64,000 nucleotides of DNA from Pseudomonas sp. SST3 (GCF_003325755.1 NZ_QORI02000010.1:141426-205425), one strand, 5' to 3'; shown: positions 40,906-50,518, counted from the stretch's first letter. A program made the numbers and translations. Notes: generated from the sequence alone by a model not told the origin.

Positions 40906-41072
40906 GGCTGTCTCCGACTGCTGCGAGTAACGGTCAAGGCAGGGGCGCGCAGGCCACCTCGCTGACAATCAGAATAGCGGCTGCCGCAAAGGGTGTTGTG
41001 TGGGGTCGCGGCAAAGCGTCGCTGTATGGAGCCGGGAACCAATCCGCCGGAACATTCGAGCAGGGCATTCAT
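40902..41072 (-). CDS. Candidate 56-residue protein coupled to hbdH
   Basis: An ATG with a good ribosome binding site (AAGGA, 7 bases upstream) opens a 56-codon frame starting MNALLECSGG. Its TGA overlaps the hbdH ATG (ATGA), the usual sign of translational coupling. The product is Arg-rich with three cysteines and matches no family I know. It may be a leader peptide that controls hbdH translation, a remnant of a lost gene, or chance. Confidence 0.4.
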   Translation of the reverse strand: MNALLECSGGLVPGSIQRRFAATPHNTLCGSRYSDCQRGGLRAPALTVTRSSRRQP

Positions 41073-41107
41073 GCAGTTTTCCTTGTTGTTCTGATCGTTT
41101 CTTCCGC

Positions 41108-41144
41108 TTTCCTGTCGTACCACTGCTAGCGGTACGACAGGAAA
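41108..41144 (-). promoter_or_regulatory. Perfect 14-bp inverted repeat in the hbdH leader
   Basis: TTTCCTGTCGTACC and GGTACGACAGGAAA are exact inverses with a 9-base loop. On the (-) strand it would lie roughly 10-46 bases after the predicted sigma-54 start, so it could be an mRNA hairpin or an operator. Confidence 0.55.
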
Positions 41145-41165
41145 CAAGCGAGACAGGGAAGCAGA

Positions 41166-41180
41166 GCGAAAGCCGTGCCA
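41166..41180 (-). promoter_or_regulatory. Sigma-54 type -24/-12 promoter for hbdH
   Basis: On the (-) strand the sequence TGGCACGGCTTTCGC has GG and GC separated by 10 bases and an intact TGGCACG -24 element; the -12 element reads TCGC instead of TTGC. It lies about 110 and 160 bases from the two enhancer-type sites upstream. Confidence 0.65.
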
Positions 41181-41289
41181 GCCAGGGAAGCAAGCCGCGA
41201 AAAGACCGAAGTGCTGCTGCCGGACGCGTGTCTACTTGCCTCAACGAGAAGTTGTCCGCCCTCCTCCCTCCTTCGCCTGAAAAGCCTTA

Positions 41290-41358
41290 TGTCCATCACG
41301 CTGGACATGCTCATAGCCTGCGACATAACTGTTCGTCCCATGTCCGCTAGGCTGGACT
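41290..41358. promoter_or_regulatory. Two enhancer-type sites upstream of hbdH
   Basis: TGTCCATCACGCTGGACA (41290-41307) and TGTCCGCTAGGCTGGACT (41341-41358) have the same TGTCC-N8-GGACA form as the site before dctP. They are 51 bases apart, about five helical turns. The rest of the 574-base stretch 41073-41646 holds no recognised gene. Confidence 0.6.
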
Positions 41359-41646
41359 GTGCAATCGTCACCTTTTGCGGGCATGCTCGATTGCCGCGAG
41401 CGATCGACTCGCAAAAGAGCGTCTCGCGATTGGCTCGCTCATCGAATATACCGCCTGCTTCGTTGGCCTCATTTCAGTTATTACTTGCCACTCATCGACA
41501 GACGATAAGCGGCTCGAGCTCTTATTGCACCATGGCTTCTCAACCACAAGGCGACTGTAAATGCAGCAAAACAACGCTGTTGTCGTCTCGTTTAATTGCA
41601 ACTTTCACGACAGAGGGCAAACACCACGGCTGACAAGAAAGACGGC

Positions 41647-41838
41647 ATGAGCGTTAACGAGGCGGGACGCAAAGGCGGCGAAGCAACCTCTGCTTCTCAC
41701 GATAAAGAGTTCTATCAGGAGATTGGTAGCAAAGGCGGCCAGAATAGCGGTGGCAACTTCGCCAATGACCGCGAGAGGGCGTCTGAAGCGGGTCGTAAAG
41801 GTGGTGAGAACAGCCACGGTGGCGGCCGCAACAGCTGA
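41647..41838 (+). CDS. Small KGG-repeat stress-induced protein
   Basis: The 63-residue hydrophilic protein has three copies of the KGG motif: EAGRKGGEATS, EIGSKGGQNSGGNFANDRERASEAGRKGGENS. This is the pattern of YciG/con-10 type general-stress proteins. The ribosome binding site is weak (GAAAG). The frame extends upstream to a TTG at 41596 through residues ANTTADKKDG that look like genuine family sequence, so the true start may lie there. Function at the molecular level is unknown. Confidence 0.75.
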   Translation: MSVNEAGRKGGEATSASHDKEFYQEIGSKGGQNSGGNFANDRERASEAGRKGGENSHGGGRNS

Positions 41839-41862
41839 CGCGGCTGGGAGAGTACATCACCT

Positions 41863-41894
41863 GATGAGGCTGGAGCCTGGCTCCCAGCCTCATC
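41863..41894 (+). terminator. Stem-loop between two small stress genes
   Basis: GATGAGGCTGG pairs perfectly with CCAGCCTCATC around a 10-base loop, and TCTTC follows. It lies 24 bases after the KGG gene and just before the ribosome binding site of the next gene, so it could terminate or set relative expression. Confidence 0.55.
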
Positions 41895-41914
41895 TCTTCA
41901 CAGGAGGATTCGAC

Positions 41915-42124
41915 ATGACACGAGGTGTTGGCGGTGAGTCGCCTGCGAACGTAACGACATATTTGAAGGGAATTGACTATCCAGCCAAGAAAGACCAATT
42001 GGTGCAACACGCCCAACAAAACGGTGCGGATTCGGAAGTAATAGAAGTACTGAATAACATGCCACATCAGGAATATGGAAATATGGCGGACGTTATGAAA
42101 GGCTATGGCGAATCCAGAAACTAA
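41915..42124 (+). CDS. Small DUF2795 protein
   Basis: The 69-residue protein reads VTTYLKGIDYPAKKDQLVQHAQQNGADSEVIEVLNNMPHQEYGNMADVMKGYG, the whole of the DUF2795 domain. A strong AGGAGG lies 6 bases before the ATG. DUF2795 proteins are often found with stress-induced small proteins; their function is unknown. Confidence 0.85.
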   Translation: MTRGVGGESPANVTTYLKGIDYPAKKDQLVQHAQQNGADSEVIEVLNNMPHQEYGNMADVMKGYGESRN

Positions 42125-42188
42125 ACCTCCCTTGTTTATACGCACTACGAAACTAATTAGCCCTTAGTCTTCAGCGAAGAGTAGTTAT

Positions 42189-42221
42189 ATCAACCAAGCC
42201 AGCAAGTCTGGCTTGGTTGAT
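42189..42221. terminator. Bidirectional stem-loop between convergent genes
   Basis: ATCAACCAAGCCAG and CTGGCTTGGTTGAT form a perfect 14-bp stem with loop CAAGT, between the DUF2795 gene and pgm, which converge. Confidence 0.65.
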
Positions 42222-42329
42222 GCTGTGTGTCCTCCGCTTAATATGGCGACCGCTAGGCCAGTGACACAAATTCCCGTTTCACTAAGGGCAATCTGCCGCC
42301 CAACCTGACGACGGTATGACACCCATCGC

Positions 42330-43994
42330 TTACCCAGCCAACACGCCATCTACCAGCGCCTTGGCTTCGTCCTGGATGCGTTTGAGGTGCGCCTCGCCTT
42401 CGAAGCTCTCAGCGTAGATTTTGTAGACGTCTTCGGTCCCCGATGGTCGTGCAGCGAACCAGCCATTGTCGGTAACCACCTTGAGCCCGCCGATGGCCGC
42501 GCCGTTGCCCGGCGCTTCGGTAAGAATCTGCGTAATCGGCTGACCTGCCAATTCATCCGCAGTGACCTGCGATGCAGAAAGCTTGCCCAGCTTGGCCTTC
42601 TGCTCGCGATCAGCGGGCGCATCGATACGTTGGTAGACCGGTGCGCCGAAGCGTTCGGTGAGCAACCGGTAACGTTCACCCGGGTCCTTGCCTGTCACCG
42701 CTGTGATTTCCGCCGCCAGCAGACCGAGAATGATGCCGTCCTTATCAGTCGACCAGGCGCCACCAGCCTTGCGCAGGAAGGATGCGCCTGCCGACTCTTC
42801 ACCGCCGAAGCCCAGGCTGCCGTCCATCAAACCGCCAACGAACCATTTGAAACCTACCGGTACTTCCACCACCTGCCGCCCTATTCCCTGGGCGACCCGA
42901 TCGATCATCGACGAGGACACCAGCGTCTTGCCGATACCCGCCTGGGCGCTCCATTCAGGACGATGGGTGAACAAGTATTCGATGGCTACCGCGAGGTAGT
43001 GATTGGGGTTGAGCAGCCCCACCGACCGCGCCACGATGCCGTGGCGGTCGTGATCCGTATCGCAGGCAAAGGACACATCGAAGCGGTCCTTGTTTTCGAT
43101 CAGGCCCGCCATGGCGTGCGGCGAACTGCAATCCATACGGATCTTGCCATCCCAATCCAGGCGCATGAAGCGAAAGGTCGGGTCGACGCGGGTCGAAAGC
43201 ACTTCGAGCGGCAGGCCATAGCGCTCGGCGATGCGCGTCCAGTAGTGCACGCCAGCGCCACCGAGTGGATCGACGCCAAACTTCAGCCCCGAACCGCGAA
43301 TGGCCTCAAGGTCGATCACCAGCCCCAACCCGCCGACATAACTGTCGATGAAGTCGAATCGCTGGGTCGTCGGAGCCTTCAACGCACGGCCGTAGTCCAT
43401 CCGCTCGACGCCATTGAGCCCTGCCGCCAGCAAGGTATTGGCACGATCCTGGATCCACTTGGTCACGCCGGTATCGGCCGGGCCGCCGTTGGTGGGGTTG
43501 TACTTGAAGCCGCCATCGGCCGGCGGGTTGTGCGATGGCGTGATCACGATGCCATCGGCCAGGCCGCTGGTACGGCCCTGGTTGTGTTCCAGGATCGCAT
43601 TCGAGATCGCGGGAGTTGGTGTATAGCCGGGCTCGCCGCCCGTCTCGGCGCATCCTGCATCGATGCGCGTCTCGACACCATTGGCTGCCAGCACTTCTAG
43701 CGCCGAAACGAATGCAGGTTCGGACAGTGCATGGGTATCCATGCCAACGAAGATCGGGCCGTCGATGCCCTGCTCACGCCGGTAGTCGCAGATCGCTTGG
43801 GTCACGGCGAGGATGTGCCATTCGTTAAAGCTGTTCTTAAGCGACGAACCGCGATGGCCCGATGTGCCGAACGAGACCTGCTGCGCCGGGTCCGACGGGT
43901 CCGGACGCTCGCTGTAATAACGCGAGATCAGGCGCGGAATGTTAGTCAGGGTGTTTTCGTCCGGCAGGCGTCCTGCGTTGAGGTCGAGACTCAT
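42330..43994 (-). CDS. pgm: Phosphoglucomutase (alpha-D-glucose specific)
   Basis: Interconverts glucose 1-phosphate and glucose 6-phosphate. The 554-residue protein has the phosphoserine loop [10 protein letters not shown] near residue 45-55 and the metal loop [11 protein letters not shown]. It also has the sugar-binding [13 protein letters not shown] and the C-terminal phosphate-binding [16 protein letters not shown]. All four domains are complete, of the bacterial Pgm type. Monocistronic; the 326-base region upstream to 44320 shows no other gene. Confidence 0.96.
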   Translation of the reverse strand: MSLDLNAGRLPDENTLTNIPRLISRYYSERPDPSDPAQQVSFGTSGHRGSSLKNSFNEWHILAVTQAICDYRREQGIDGPIFVGMDTHALSEPAFVSALEVLAANGVETRIDAGCAETGGEPGYTPTPAISNAILEHNQGRTSGLADGIVITPSHNPPADGGFKYNPTNGGPADTGVTKWIQDRANTLLAAGLNGVERMDYGRALKAPTTQRFDFIDSYVGGLGLVIDLEAIRGSGLKFGVDPLGGAGVHYWTRIAERYGLPLEVLSTRVDPTFRFMRLDWDGKIRMDCSSPHAMAGLIENKDRFDVSFACDTDHDRHGIVARSVGLLNPNHYLAVAIEYLFTHRPEWSAQAGIGKTLVSSSMIDRVAQGIGRQVVEVPVGFKWFVGGLMDGSLGFGGEESAGASFLRKAGGAWSTDKDGIILGLLAAEITAVTGKDPGERYRLLTERFGAPVYQRIDAPADREQKAKLGKLSASQVTADELAGQPITQILTEAPGNGAAIGGLKVVTDNGWFAARPSGTEDVYKIYAESFEGEAHLKRIQDEAKALVDGVLAG

Positions 43995-44320
43995 CTGTCG
44001 TTCCTTTGGAAGGGTGGAAATATCACCTCAGGCAGAACCGTCGGGCCGCACGGGAGGCAACGAATGCAAAAAAGGCCTGGATCAGTGCCCATTTATCTAG
44101 GCGCTAAGACCATCACTCCTTGGGCTTTGGTTCCCCATAGCGTCAGCTGAATGTCCAGGCTGAACGGTTGCGCATGATATTGCCCGCCTTGACCACAGCC
44201 AAACGCTACGGCCTTCTGAGGGAGGCTGGGCTTTCGCGCGATCCCGCCATGCCCCGTACAGCGCCGGCAACAGCGTCGCGCCTCGTTAAAGCAACGCAAC
44301 CGACCCTGAACATACTCCGC

Positions 44321-46693
44321 CTATGCCCGCTTCCGTTCCGAAGCGGATGGCCGCATCCAGAGAATGAATCGTGAACCCCGCCCCACCTCGCTCTCGACGG
44401 TTAAATCGCCTCCCAGCCGCTGAGCGATACGCCGGCTGATCGCAAGGCCGATACCGGCGCCGGACTGGGCATCGGGATCCAACTGGGTGTACTCCTGGAA
44501 AACCATTTCCTGCTTGTCTTGGGCTATACCCGGCCCGGTGTCGGTCACGGTGAGCGCCACCCAGGTCCCCGCTTGGGGGCCACCTGAATGTCGCAGTTCC
44601 GCATCGATGATCACCTGGCTTTGCGGGGCGTACTTCACGGCGTTGGACAGTAGATTGGCCAGGATCTGCCGCAAGCGCACCGGATCCGTTTCAGCCTGCA
44701 AACCCTTCGGCACGCGCACTTGCACATCGACACCAACGGCCATCGCCTGTGCTCGAAAATCCTCTGCCACCTCATGTGCCGCCCTGCCGACATCGGTCTC
44801 TACGCACTGAAACTTGAAACTTCCCGACTCGGCCCGGGCGAGCTCCAGCAGGTCGTCAATCAGCCCAACGGAGGTACGGATGGCCCGGCGGATTCCCTGG
44901 ATGCTCTCGCATTGTTTGGCATTGAGTTGGCCGATTCTGCCACTCTCAAGCAGCCAGCAATGCCCATCGGCCGCACTCAGAGGATTCCTCACATCGTGGC
45001 TGAAGCCCCACATGAGCCTGGCCCTGCTCTCGGTTACTCGCTCCAGCTCGGCGCGCCGACGATCGGCCTCGGCTCTGGCCTCCCGTTCGCTCTCGAGCAG
45101 CCGTTCACGCTCCTCATCGTGTCGCTTTCGTTCCGAGATATCCGTTAGCGTCCCAATCCACCGGACGATTGCGCCAGTGGTGTTCCGCTGCGGCATGGCC
45201 TGCCCCAGAAACCAACAATAAGACCCATCGGCCGCCCGAAAGCGGTACTCCACTGCATAGGGCTCACCGGTGCGCAATGATTGCTCCCAGCGCGCCACCG
45301 TGCGATCCACATCGTCGGGATGTAACAGATGGAGCCACCCTACTCCCCAGGTATATTCCAGATCCGCTCCGGTGAACTCGTACCAGCGACGGCTGAAATA
45401 GGTGTGATAGCCATCGGGGTCGGTGGTCCAGATGTGCTGCGGAATCATATCGACAAGCAGACGGTAGCGCTCCTCGCTCTCCCGAAGCTTTTCCTCTGCC
45501 AGCTTGCGTGTAGTCACGTCGCGGAAATAGACCGACAGGCCATCGTCGGAAGGAAACGCGCGGACATCGAACCAGATTCCCAACGGGGGGTAATACTCCT
45601 CGAATTCGACCGGCTGCCGGCTCTCCATCGCCAGCTGGAATTCCAGCTGGAACGTAGCGCCGACTGCTTCAGGAAACTCTTCCCAGACATTACGACCGAG
45701 CAGGCCCTCGCGAGGTCTTCGGAGTAGCCGCTCCGCTTCCCGATTCAGGTAAGTAAAACGCCACTGGGTATCGATGGAGTAGAACGCGTCGGTGATGCTC
45801 TCCAGCACGCTGGAGAGCTGCTTGCGAGCCTCTCGCTCGCCCACGAGAAGCCGCTCGCGCTCCGTATCCGAAACATGCCACATGATTGCCTGGCGAATGG
45901 CGAAGCCCGCAAACAGAACAACGAGCAAAGCCACCAGCAAAGTGATCCCGAACTCTGTATCGACGAAGTCGGAATGATAGGCATCAAGCACCAGCCAGCC
46001 GAGCAAGAACGGGCCGAATAGCGCGACGAGAATCAACCGACGCAGCAAGTATCCGGCCGTGCTGTCATCCATGTACAAAGCCGCCAGGCCGCGAGACGGT
46101 TCGGCGAAAAACGTTCCGATGGCCAGCGCAGCGAAGCAAAGGCCCGTCGCGAATACCCCTCCGCCCGAGGCGTTGGTCCCGCCGACCAGTCGAGAACCAT
46201 AGGCGTCTGCGACGAGATCTATCAATGCGACCACCATCGTCAAAGCCACACCCAACGCCATCCATGGGCGTAGCCGTCGATATCGGGCATTGAGCAAAAG
46301 CAGAGATGCATTGATGAATATGAGACCCGCCCCGGTGGTAAGGCTCGGCCACCGCACTCCCCAGGAAACGACCGCATCACCGGCTCCGCCACCGGCGCGC
46401 CAGTTCGCCAGCTGCGCCAGAACCGTGACGAGCCCAAGCGCAAGGCCTGCGCCAGCCGCTACGAAACTAGACACTCGCACGGCCTGACTGCGTGGAACGC
46501 CAAAAAGAATCAGGGAAGCCGCGGCCAGTAGCACACCGGCAGAGGTCGTCGGGAGCATCAAGGGCGAGGCGACATAATCTCGCCAAAGCGACACGAATGA
46601 GATGAGGGCAATGGCAGCCGCTACGATTGCGCAGCTCGGCGTGATAAGCACGATGAGGAAAGTCTTGCGGTCGATCTTCCGCAGATCCGTCAT
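44321..46693 (-). CDS. Membrane sensor histidine kinase with two PAS domains
   Basis: About 790 residues. The N-terminal third has eight or so membrane helices of an unassigned sensor type (FLIVLITPSCAIVAAAIALISF first). PAS domain 1 (VLESITDAFYSIDTQWRFTYLN) and PAS-PAC domain 2 (YRLLVDMIPQHIWTTDPDGYHTYFS) follow, then a HisKA with phosphorylated His in WGFSHDVRNPLSAA and a HATPase (LSNAVKYAPQSQV, VTDTGPGIA, GAGIGLAISRRIAQRLGG). No response-regulator gene lies beside it, so it is an orphan kinase. The start is uncertain: ATG at 46693 or 46729. Confidence 0.85.
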   Translation of the reverse strand: MTDLRKIDRKTFLIVLITPSCAIVAAAIALISFVSLWRDYVASPLMLPTTSAGVLLAAASLILFGVPRSQAVRVSSFVAAGAGLALGLVTVLAQLANWRAGGGAGDAVVSWGVRWPSLTTGAGLIFINASLLLLNARYRRLRPWMALGVALTMVVALIDLVADAYGSRLVGGTNASGGGVFATGLCFAALAIGTFFAEPSRGLAALYMDDSTAGYLLRRLILVALFGPFLLGWLVLDAYHSDFVDTEFGITLLVALLVVLFAGFAIRQAIMWHVSDTERERLLVGEREARKQLSSVLESITDAFYSIDTQWRFTYLNREAERLLRRPREGLLGRNVWEEFPEAVGATFQLEFQLAMESRQPVEFEEYYPPLGIWFDVRAFPSDDGLSVYFRDVTTRKLAEEKLRESEERYRLLVDMIPQHIWTTDPDGYHTYFSRRWYEFTGADLEYTWGVGWLHLLHPDDVDRTVARWEQSLRTGEPYAVEYRFRAADGSYCWFLGQAMPQRNTTGAIVRWIGTLTDISERKRHDEERERLLESEREARAEADRRRAELERVTESRARLMWGFSHDVRNPLSAADGHCWLLESGRIGQLNAKQCESIQGIRRAIRTSVGLIDDLLELARAESGSFKFQCVETDVGRAAHEVAEDFRAQAMAVGVDVQVRVPKGLQAETDPVRLRQILANLLSNAVKYAPQSQVIIDAELRHSGGPQAGTWVALTVTDTGPGIAQDKQEMVFQEYTQLDPDAQSGAGIGLAISRRIAQRLGGDLTVESEVGRGSRFILWMRPSASERKRA

Positions 46694-46903
46694 GAACAAT
46701 GCCCACCGAGACAGCTGCTTTAAGCCCATGGTGCAGGCTGCTTCCCGAAGCCACAAGCTGCGGCCAGAGGCCACCATGCTTTCGCGAGGTTCACCGGCTT
46801 GTCGCTAGCGCTTGCAGCAAGGCGCTACTCGGCTGCCAGTTCTGCATCGGTGAGCGGGCTAATAGTCTGCGCGCCGCCTCAGGCAGGTGGTTCAGGTGTT
46901 ACA

Positions 46904-46931
46904 CAGGCGCCGGCACCATAGCCGGCGCCTG
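46904..46931 (-). terminator. Terminator-type hairpin after the MFS gene
   Basis: CAGGCGCCGGC and GCCGGCGCCTG make a perfect 11-bp GC stem with loop ACCATA, 11 bases after the stop on the (-) strand. No strong T-run. Confidence 0.65.
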
Positions 46932-46941
46932 ACTCAAGCGA

Positions 46942-48180
46942 TCAAGCGGTCTTGGGAGCCGTCGAGAGCCCTGCTGGACGTTGTTCGCGAAACGCGAGCA
47001 GGAATGTCAGGAACACACCGAGTGCGAACACGGCGGGGAACAGCCAGATACTCTGCCAGTCATGCCCCTCGACCGTGGCGAAGTGATCGGTCACCTTGCC
47101 AGCCACCCAGAATCCGATGAGCATGCCGACACCATAGGTCGCCAGCGTGATGAGCCCTTGCGCCGAGCCCTTGAACGTCTCGCCCGCCTTGGCGTCCGTA
47201 TAGATCTGCCCGGATACGAAGAAAAAGTCGTAGCAGATCCCGTGCAAGGCGATGCCGGCAACCAGCATGAAGAGCAGATCGCCGTTGTTACCGTAGGCGA
47301 ACAATGCATAGCGCAGTGTCCAGGCGAACATGCCCAGCAGCAGCGTTTTTTTGATACCGAAGCGCTGGATGAACAACGGCAGCAGCAGCATGAACAGCAC
47401 TTCGGAAATCTGCCCCAAGGTCATCTTGCCGGTCGGGTTGTCGACGCCGATCTCAGCGAGAAACGGGTTGGCGTTCTGGTAGTAGAACGCCAGCGGAATG
47501 CAGATCAGCACCGAGGCGAGGAAGAAGATGGCGAAGCTGCGGTCCTTCAGCAGCTTTAGCGCATCCAGCCCGAGCATTTCCTTCAGCCCGCCCTGCTCTG
47601 GTCGCGCCAGCGGTGGTGTGCTCGGCAGGCTGAAGCTGTACAGCCCGAGAAGCGCCGACGCGATGGCACACATCAGAAAGGTGTTACGCAGCGCGCCGGC
47701 TGTGATGGCTTGCTGAGAATCCCAGCCGAACAGAAAGCTGATGACCAATCCGGCGATGATCCAGCCGACCGTGCCCCAAACGCGAATTTTCGAGAATTCC
47801 TGCGCCGGGTCACGCATCTGGCGGAAGGCCACGGCATTCACCAGCGCCAGGGTCGGCATATAGACGATCATGTACCCCAGTACATAGGGGTAAAACACGC
47901 CGAAATCAGTCGCCCGATAGAGCTGGAACAACAGCACGGCGCCGACCAAATGAAGGATGGCCAGCAGGCGCTCGGCGTTGAAGTAGCGATCGGCAATCAG
48001 CCCGATCACGAACGGCGCCAGGATTGCGCCCCATGACTGGGTCGAAAATGCCATGCCGATCTGGCCGCCGCTCGCGCCCAGGTTGTTGGCCAGAAAAGTA
48101 CCGAGGGTGACGAACCACCCGCCCCAGATGAAAAACTGCAGGAACATCATCAGGCTCAGCCGTACGTTCAGTGTGCTCAT
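46942..48180 (-). CDS. MFS transporter of the nucleoside:H+ symporter type
   Basis: The 412-residue protein has twelve membrane helices, beginning LSLMMFLQFFIWGGWFVTLGTFLANNLG, the start typical of the NupG/XapB/YegT group. The ligand is probably the sugar or cyclitol handled by the two enzymes encoded upstream. AAGGA precedes the ATG at 48180. It is the last gene of the operon controlled by the LacI regulator at 50752. Confidence 0.88.
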   Translation of the reverse strand: MSTLNVRLSLMMFLQFFIWGGWFVTLGTFLANNLGASGGQIGMAFSTQSWGAILAPFVIGLIADRYFNAERLLAILHLVGAVLLFQLYRATDFGVFYPYVLGYMIVYMPTLALVNAVAFRQMRDPAQEFSKIRVWGTVGWIIAGLVISFLFGWDSQQAITAGALRNTFLMCAIASALLGLYSFSLPSTPPLARPEQGGLKEMLGLDALKLLKDRSFAIFFLASVLICIPLAFYYQNANPFLAEIGVDNPTGKMTLGQISEVLFMLLLPLFIQRFGIKKTLLLGMFAWTLRYALFAYGNNGDLLFMLVAGIALHGICYDFFFVSGQIYTDAKAGETFKGSAQGLITLATYGVGMLIGFWVAGKVTDHFATVEGHDWQSIWLFPAVFALGVFLTFLLAFREQRPAGLSTAPKTA

Positions 48181-48222
48181 GGTCTTGTCCTTGTTGTTGT
48201 GCACGTTTGTTAGCAAAGCGCC

Positions 48223-49296
48223 TTAATCGAGTCCCAGCAGCCGGCGGTTTCTCGAGGTACTGCTTGTAACCCCGGCGAAATCGTCGAAGGCCCGCGTGGC
48301 GCGGTTGATCAACTGCTGTTGAATGAAATGGGCGCCTTCCTCCGCCCCCTGCGCTGCGTCCTTGAGACAGCACTCCCACTCAAGCACCGCCCAGCCGTCG
48401 TAGCCGTACTGCGTCAACTTGCTGAATATCTGTTTGAAGTCGACCTGACCGTCACCCAGCGAGCGGAACCGGCCCGGGCGCTCGACCCAATCCTGATAGC
48501 CGCCGTAGACGCCAGAGCGAGCATCCGGACGGAATTCAGCGTCCTTGACGTGAAACATGCCGATGCGCTCGTGGTAGCGATCGATGAAGCCGAGGTAGTC
48601 CAACTGCTGCAACAGCAAGTGGCTCGGGTCGTAAAGAATCTTCGCGCGGGGGTGTTGGTCGACCGCGTCGAGGAACCGCTCGAACGAGGCACCATCGTGC
48701 AAGTCCTCGCCGGGGTGGATCTCAAAGCACAGGTCGACGCCCGCTTCATCGAAAACGTCGAGAATCGGCCGCCAGCGTCGCGCCAGTTCGGCGAAACCTT
48801 CATCGATCAGGCCGGCAGGCCGCTGCGGCCAGGGGTACATATACGGCCACAGCAGCGCACCGGAAAAGGTTGCATGCGCGGTCAACCCCAAACGACGGCT
48901 GGCCTTGGCGGCAAGCTTCAGTTGATCAATGGCCCACTCGGTACGGGCCCTGGGTTTGCCACGCAATTCCACGGGTGCGAAGTCATCGAACAGGTCGTCG
49001 AATGCCGGATGCACGGCGACCAGCTGGCCCTGCAGGTGAGTCGACAGCTCGCTGATTTCGACCCCGGCTTCAGCGCAGAGCCCCTTGAGCTCATCGCAGT
49101 AGGTCTGGCTCTCGGCGGCTCTGTGCAGATCCAGGCATTGCGTGCCAAGCGTTGGCAGCTGAACCCCGCAATAGCCGAGCGACGCCGCCCAACCCACGAG
49201 ATTTTGAAGATTATCGAAGGGCGTTTGCGATCCGAGAAACTGCGCCAGGAAGATAGCCGGACCGCGAATACCCCTGGATGTCTTGGCGTTATCCAT
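48223..49296 (-). CDS. Sugar isomerase/epimerase, TIM-barrel (AP endonuclease 2 family)
   Basis: The 357-residue protein has the divalent metal-binding residues of xylose isomerase-like TIM barrels: Glu and His in CFEIHPGEDLHD, Asp and His in YDPSHLLLQ, and HVKDAE. Such proteins isomerise keto-sugars or cyclitols, or split 3-keto-glycosides. ATG at 49296 is used (AGG seven bases upstream, 8 bases after the oxidoreductase stop); an in-frame ATG two codons earlier is possible. The substrate is unknown. Confidence 0.85.
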   Translation of the reverse strand: MDNAKTSRGIRGPAIFLAQFLGSQTPFDNLQNLVGWAASLGYCGVQLPTLGTQCLDLHRAAESQTYCDELKGLCAEAGVEISELSTHLQGQLVAVHPAFDDLFDDFAPVELRGKPRARTEWAIDQLKLAAKASRRLGLTAHATFSGALLWPYMYPWPQRPAGLIDEGFAELARRWRPILDVFDEAGVDLCFEIHPGEDLHDGASFERFLDAVDQHPRAKILYDPSHLLLQQLDYLGFIDRYHERIGMFHVKDAEFRPDARSGVYGGYQDWVERPGRFRSLGDGQVDFKQIFSKLTQYGYDGWAVLEWECCLKDAAQGAEEGAHFIQQQLINRATRAFDDFAGVTSSTSRNRRLLGLD

Positions 49297-49304
49297 GTGC
49301 ATAC

Positions 49305-50465
49305 CTATCGTTCGGTGGCTGCGAAAGCCGTCCACTTGCTGTCGCTGCGGTGGCTGGCGATGGCCGTTTCGATGAACGCCATGCCGCGTAGTCCAGCCTC
49401 AATACCAGGCACATCGGGCGCCGCACCGGTGCGGATGCCAGTGGCGAGGTCGTTGTAAAGATTGGCCATCGCTTCGAGATAACCCTCCGGGTGCCCAGCA
49501 GGCAGGCGCAGCCGTCGGAGCGTTTCGTCGCACAGCTCGTGTCGATCGACCCCGGCGCGGAGCACTCTCAATGCCTCGCCAAGCGGGCGATGGATCAAGC
49601 TGTTCGGCTCCTCCTGACGCCACTCAAGACCGCCTCGTTCGCCGTAAAGGCGCAACCTCAAGGCGTTTTCCTCGCCAGCGCAGACCTGGCTGGCGATAAG
49701 CACGCCACTGGCGCCGTTATCGGTCTGGAACAGCACGGCGCCGTCATCGTCGAGTCGCCGGCCTTCTACAAACGTGCCTAGGTCGGCACATAGACGCTCG
49801 ATTCGCTGGCCGCTGACGAATTCAGCGAGGTTGAACGCGTGGACACCAATGTCACCCATGCAACCGCTCGGCCCGGCTTGCTCCGGCTCCCCGCGCCAAG
49901 CGGCTTGCTTGTTCCCCCGCCCGGCCTGGTCCTCGCTCAGCCAACCCTGCGGGTACTCGACATAGATCTTGCGCAAGCGCCCAAGCATGCCCGTACGCAC
50001 CATATGCCGCGCCTGCCAAACCATCGGGTAGCCTTGGTAGGTATGCGCCAGCCCATAGAGCCGTCCGCTGCCGGCCTGCGTGGCGGCCAGACGTTGTACT
50101 TCGGCCAACGACAATGCAGCCGGTTTCTCGGAAAACACATGGAAGCCCGCACGCAGCGCAACCTCGGCAACGGGTGCATGCAGATGATTGGGCGTGACAA
50201 TGGCCAGCAGCTCCATGCGCTGCTCCGCAGGTTGCTCCTGCTCACCCGCCAGTAATGCCTCCCAGGAGGGATAGCAACGCTTGGGATCGAGATGCAGCGA
50301 CTCGGCGCTTCGCCTGTTGTTGTCCGAATCGCGGCTGAACGCGCCGCAGACCAGTTCGATCTGCCCGTCGAGACGCATCGCCTGGCGGTGCACCTGGCCA
50401 ATGAACGCCCCTTCGCCTCCCCCTACCATGCCCATCCGGACCTTGGCCCGACCGGCTGAAGCCAT
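49305..50465 (-). CDS. Gfo/Idh/MocA-family oxidoreductase
   Basis: The 386-residue NAD(P)-dependent dehydrogenase has the Rossmann motif MGMVGGGEGAFIG and the catalytic EKP in HVFSEKPAALS. A substrate-binding half follows with GDIGVHAFNLAEFVSG, which contains the catalytic Asp-His pair of this family. First gene of the operon with the isomerase and the MFS transporter; this trio is common in pathways for inositols or 3-keto-glycosides. The divergent LacI gene and the 16-bp palindrome suggest induction by the substrate. Confidence 0.87.
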   Translation of the reverse strand: MASAGRAKVRMGMVGGGEGAFIGQVHRQAMRLDGQIELVCGAFSRDSDNNRRSAESLHLDPKRCYPSWEALLAGEQEQPAEQRMELLAIVTPNHLHAPVAEVALRAGFHVFSEKPAALSLAEVQRLAATQAGSGRLYGLAHTYQGYPMVWQARHMVRTGMLGRLRKIYVEYPQGWLSEDQAGRGNKQAAWRGEPEQAGPSGCMGDIGVHAFNLAEFVSGQRIERLCADLGTFVEGRRLDDDGAVLFQTDNGASGVLIASQVCAGEENALRLRLYGERGGLEWRQEEPNSLIHRPLGEALRVLRAGVDRHELCDETLRRLRLPAGHPEGYLEAMANLYNDLATGIRTGAAPDVPGIEAGLRGMAFIETAIASHRSDSKWTAFAATER

Positions 50466-50502
50466 GTTTGTCACCCCGCGCATAGGTAATCGTTAACCGA
50501 CG

Positions 50503-50518
50503 ATGTAACCGGTTACAT
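50503..50518. promoter_or_regulatory. LacI-family operator palindrome
   Basis: ATGTAACCGGTTACAT is a perfect 16-bp palindrome with the central CG typical of LacI/GalR operators. It lies 38 bases before the oxidoreductase ATG on the (-) side and about 230 bases before the lacI-type gene. In the 286-base gap, no other element is clear. Confidence 0.8.

Noticed and set aside
42387..43700. 437-codon open frame on the (+) strand inside pgm
   Set aside because: Antisense to an intact phosphoglucomutase with all motifs; no start signal or domain.
48319..49458. 379-codon frame on the (+) strand opposite the TIM-barrel isomerase
   Set aside because: Its composition is that of an antisense shadow; the (-) strand gene has metal-binding motifs and operon spacing.
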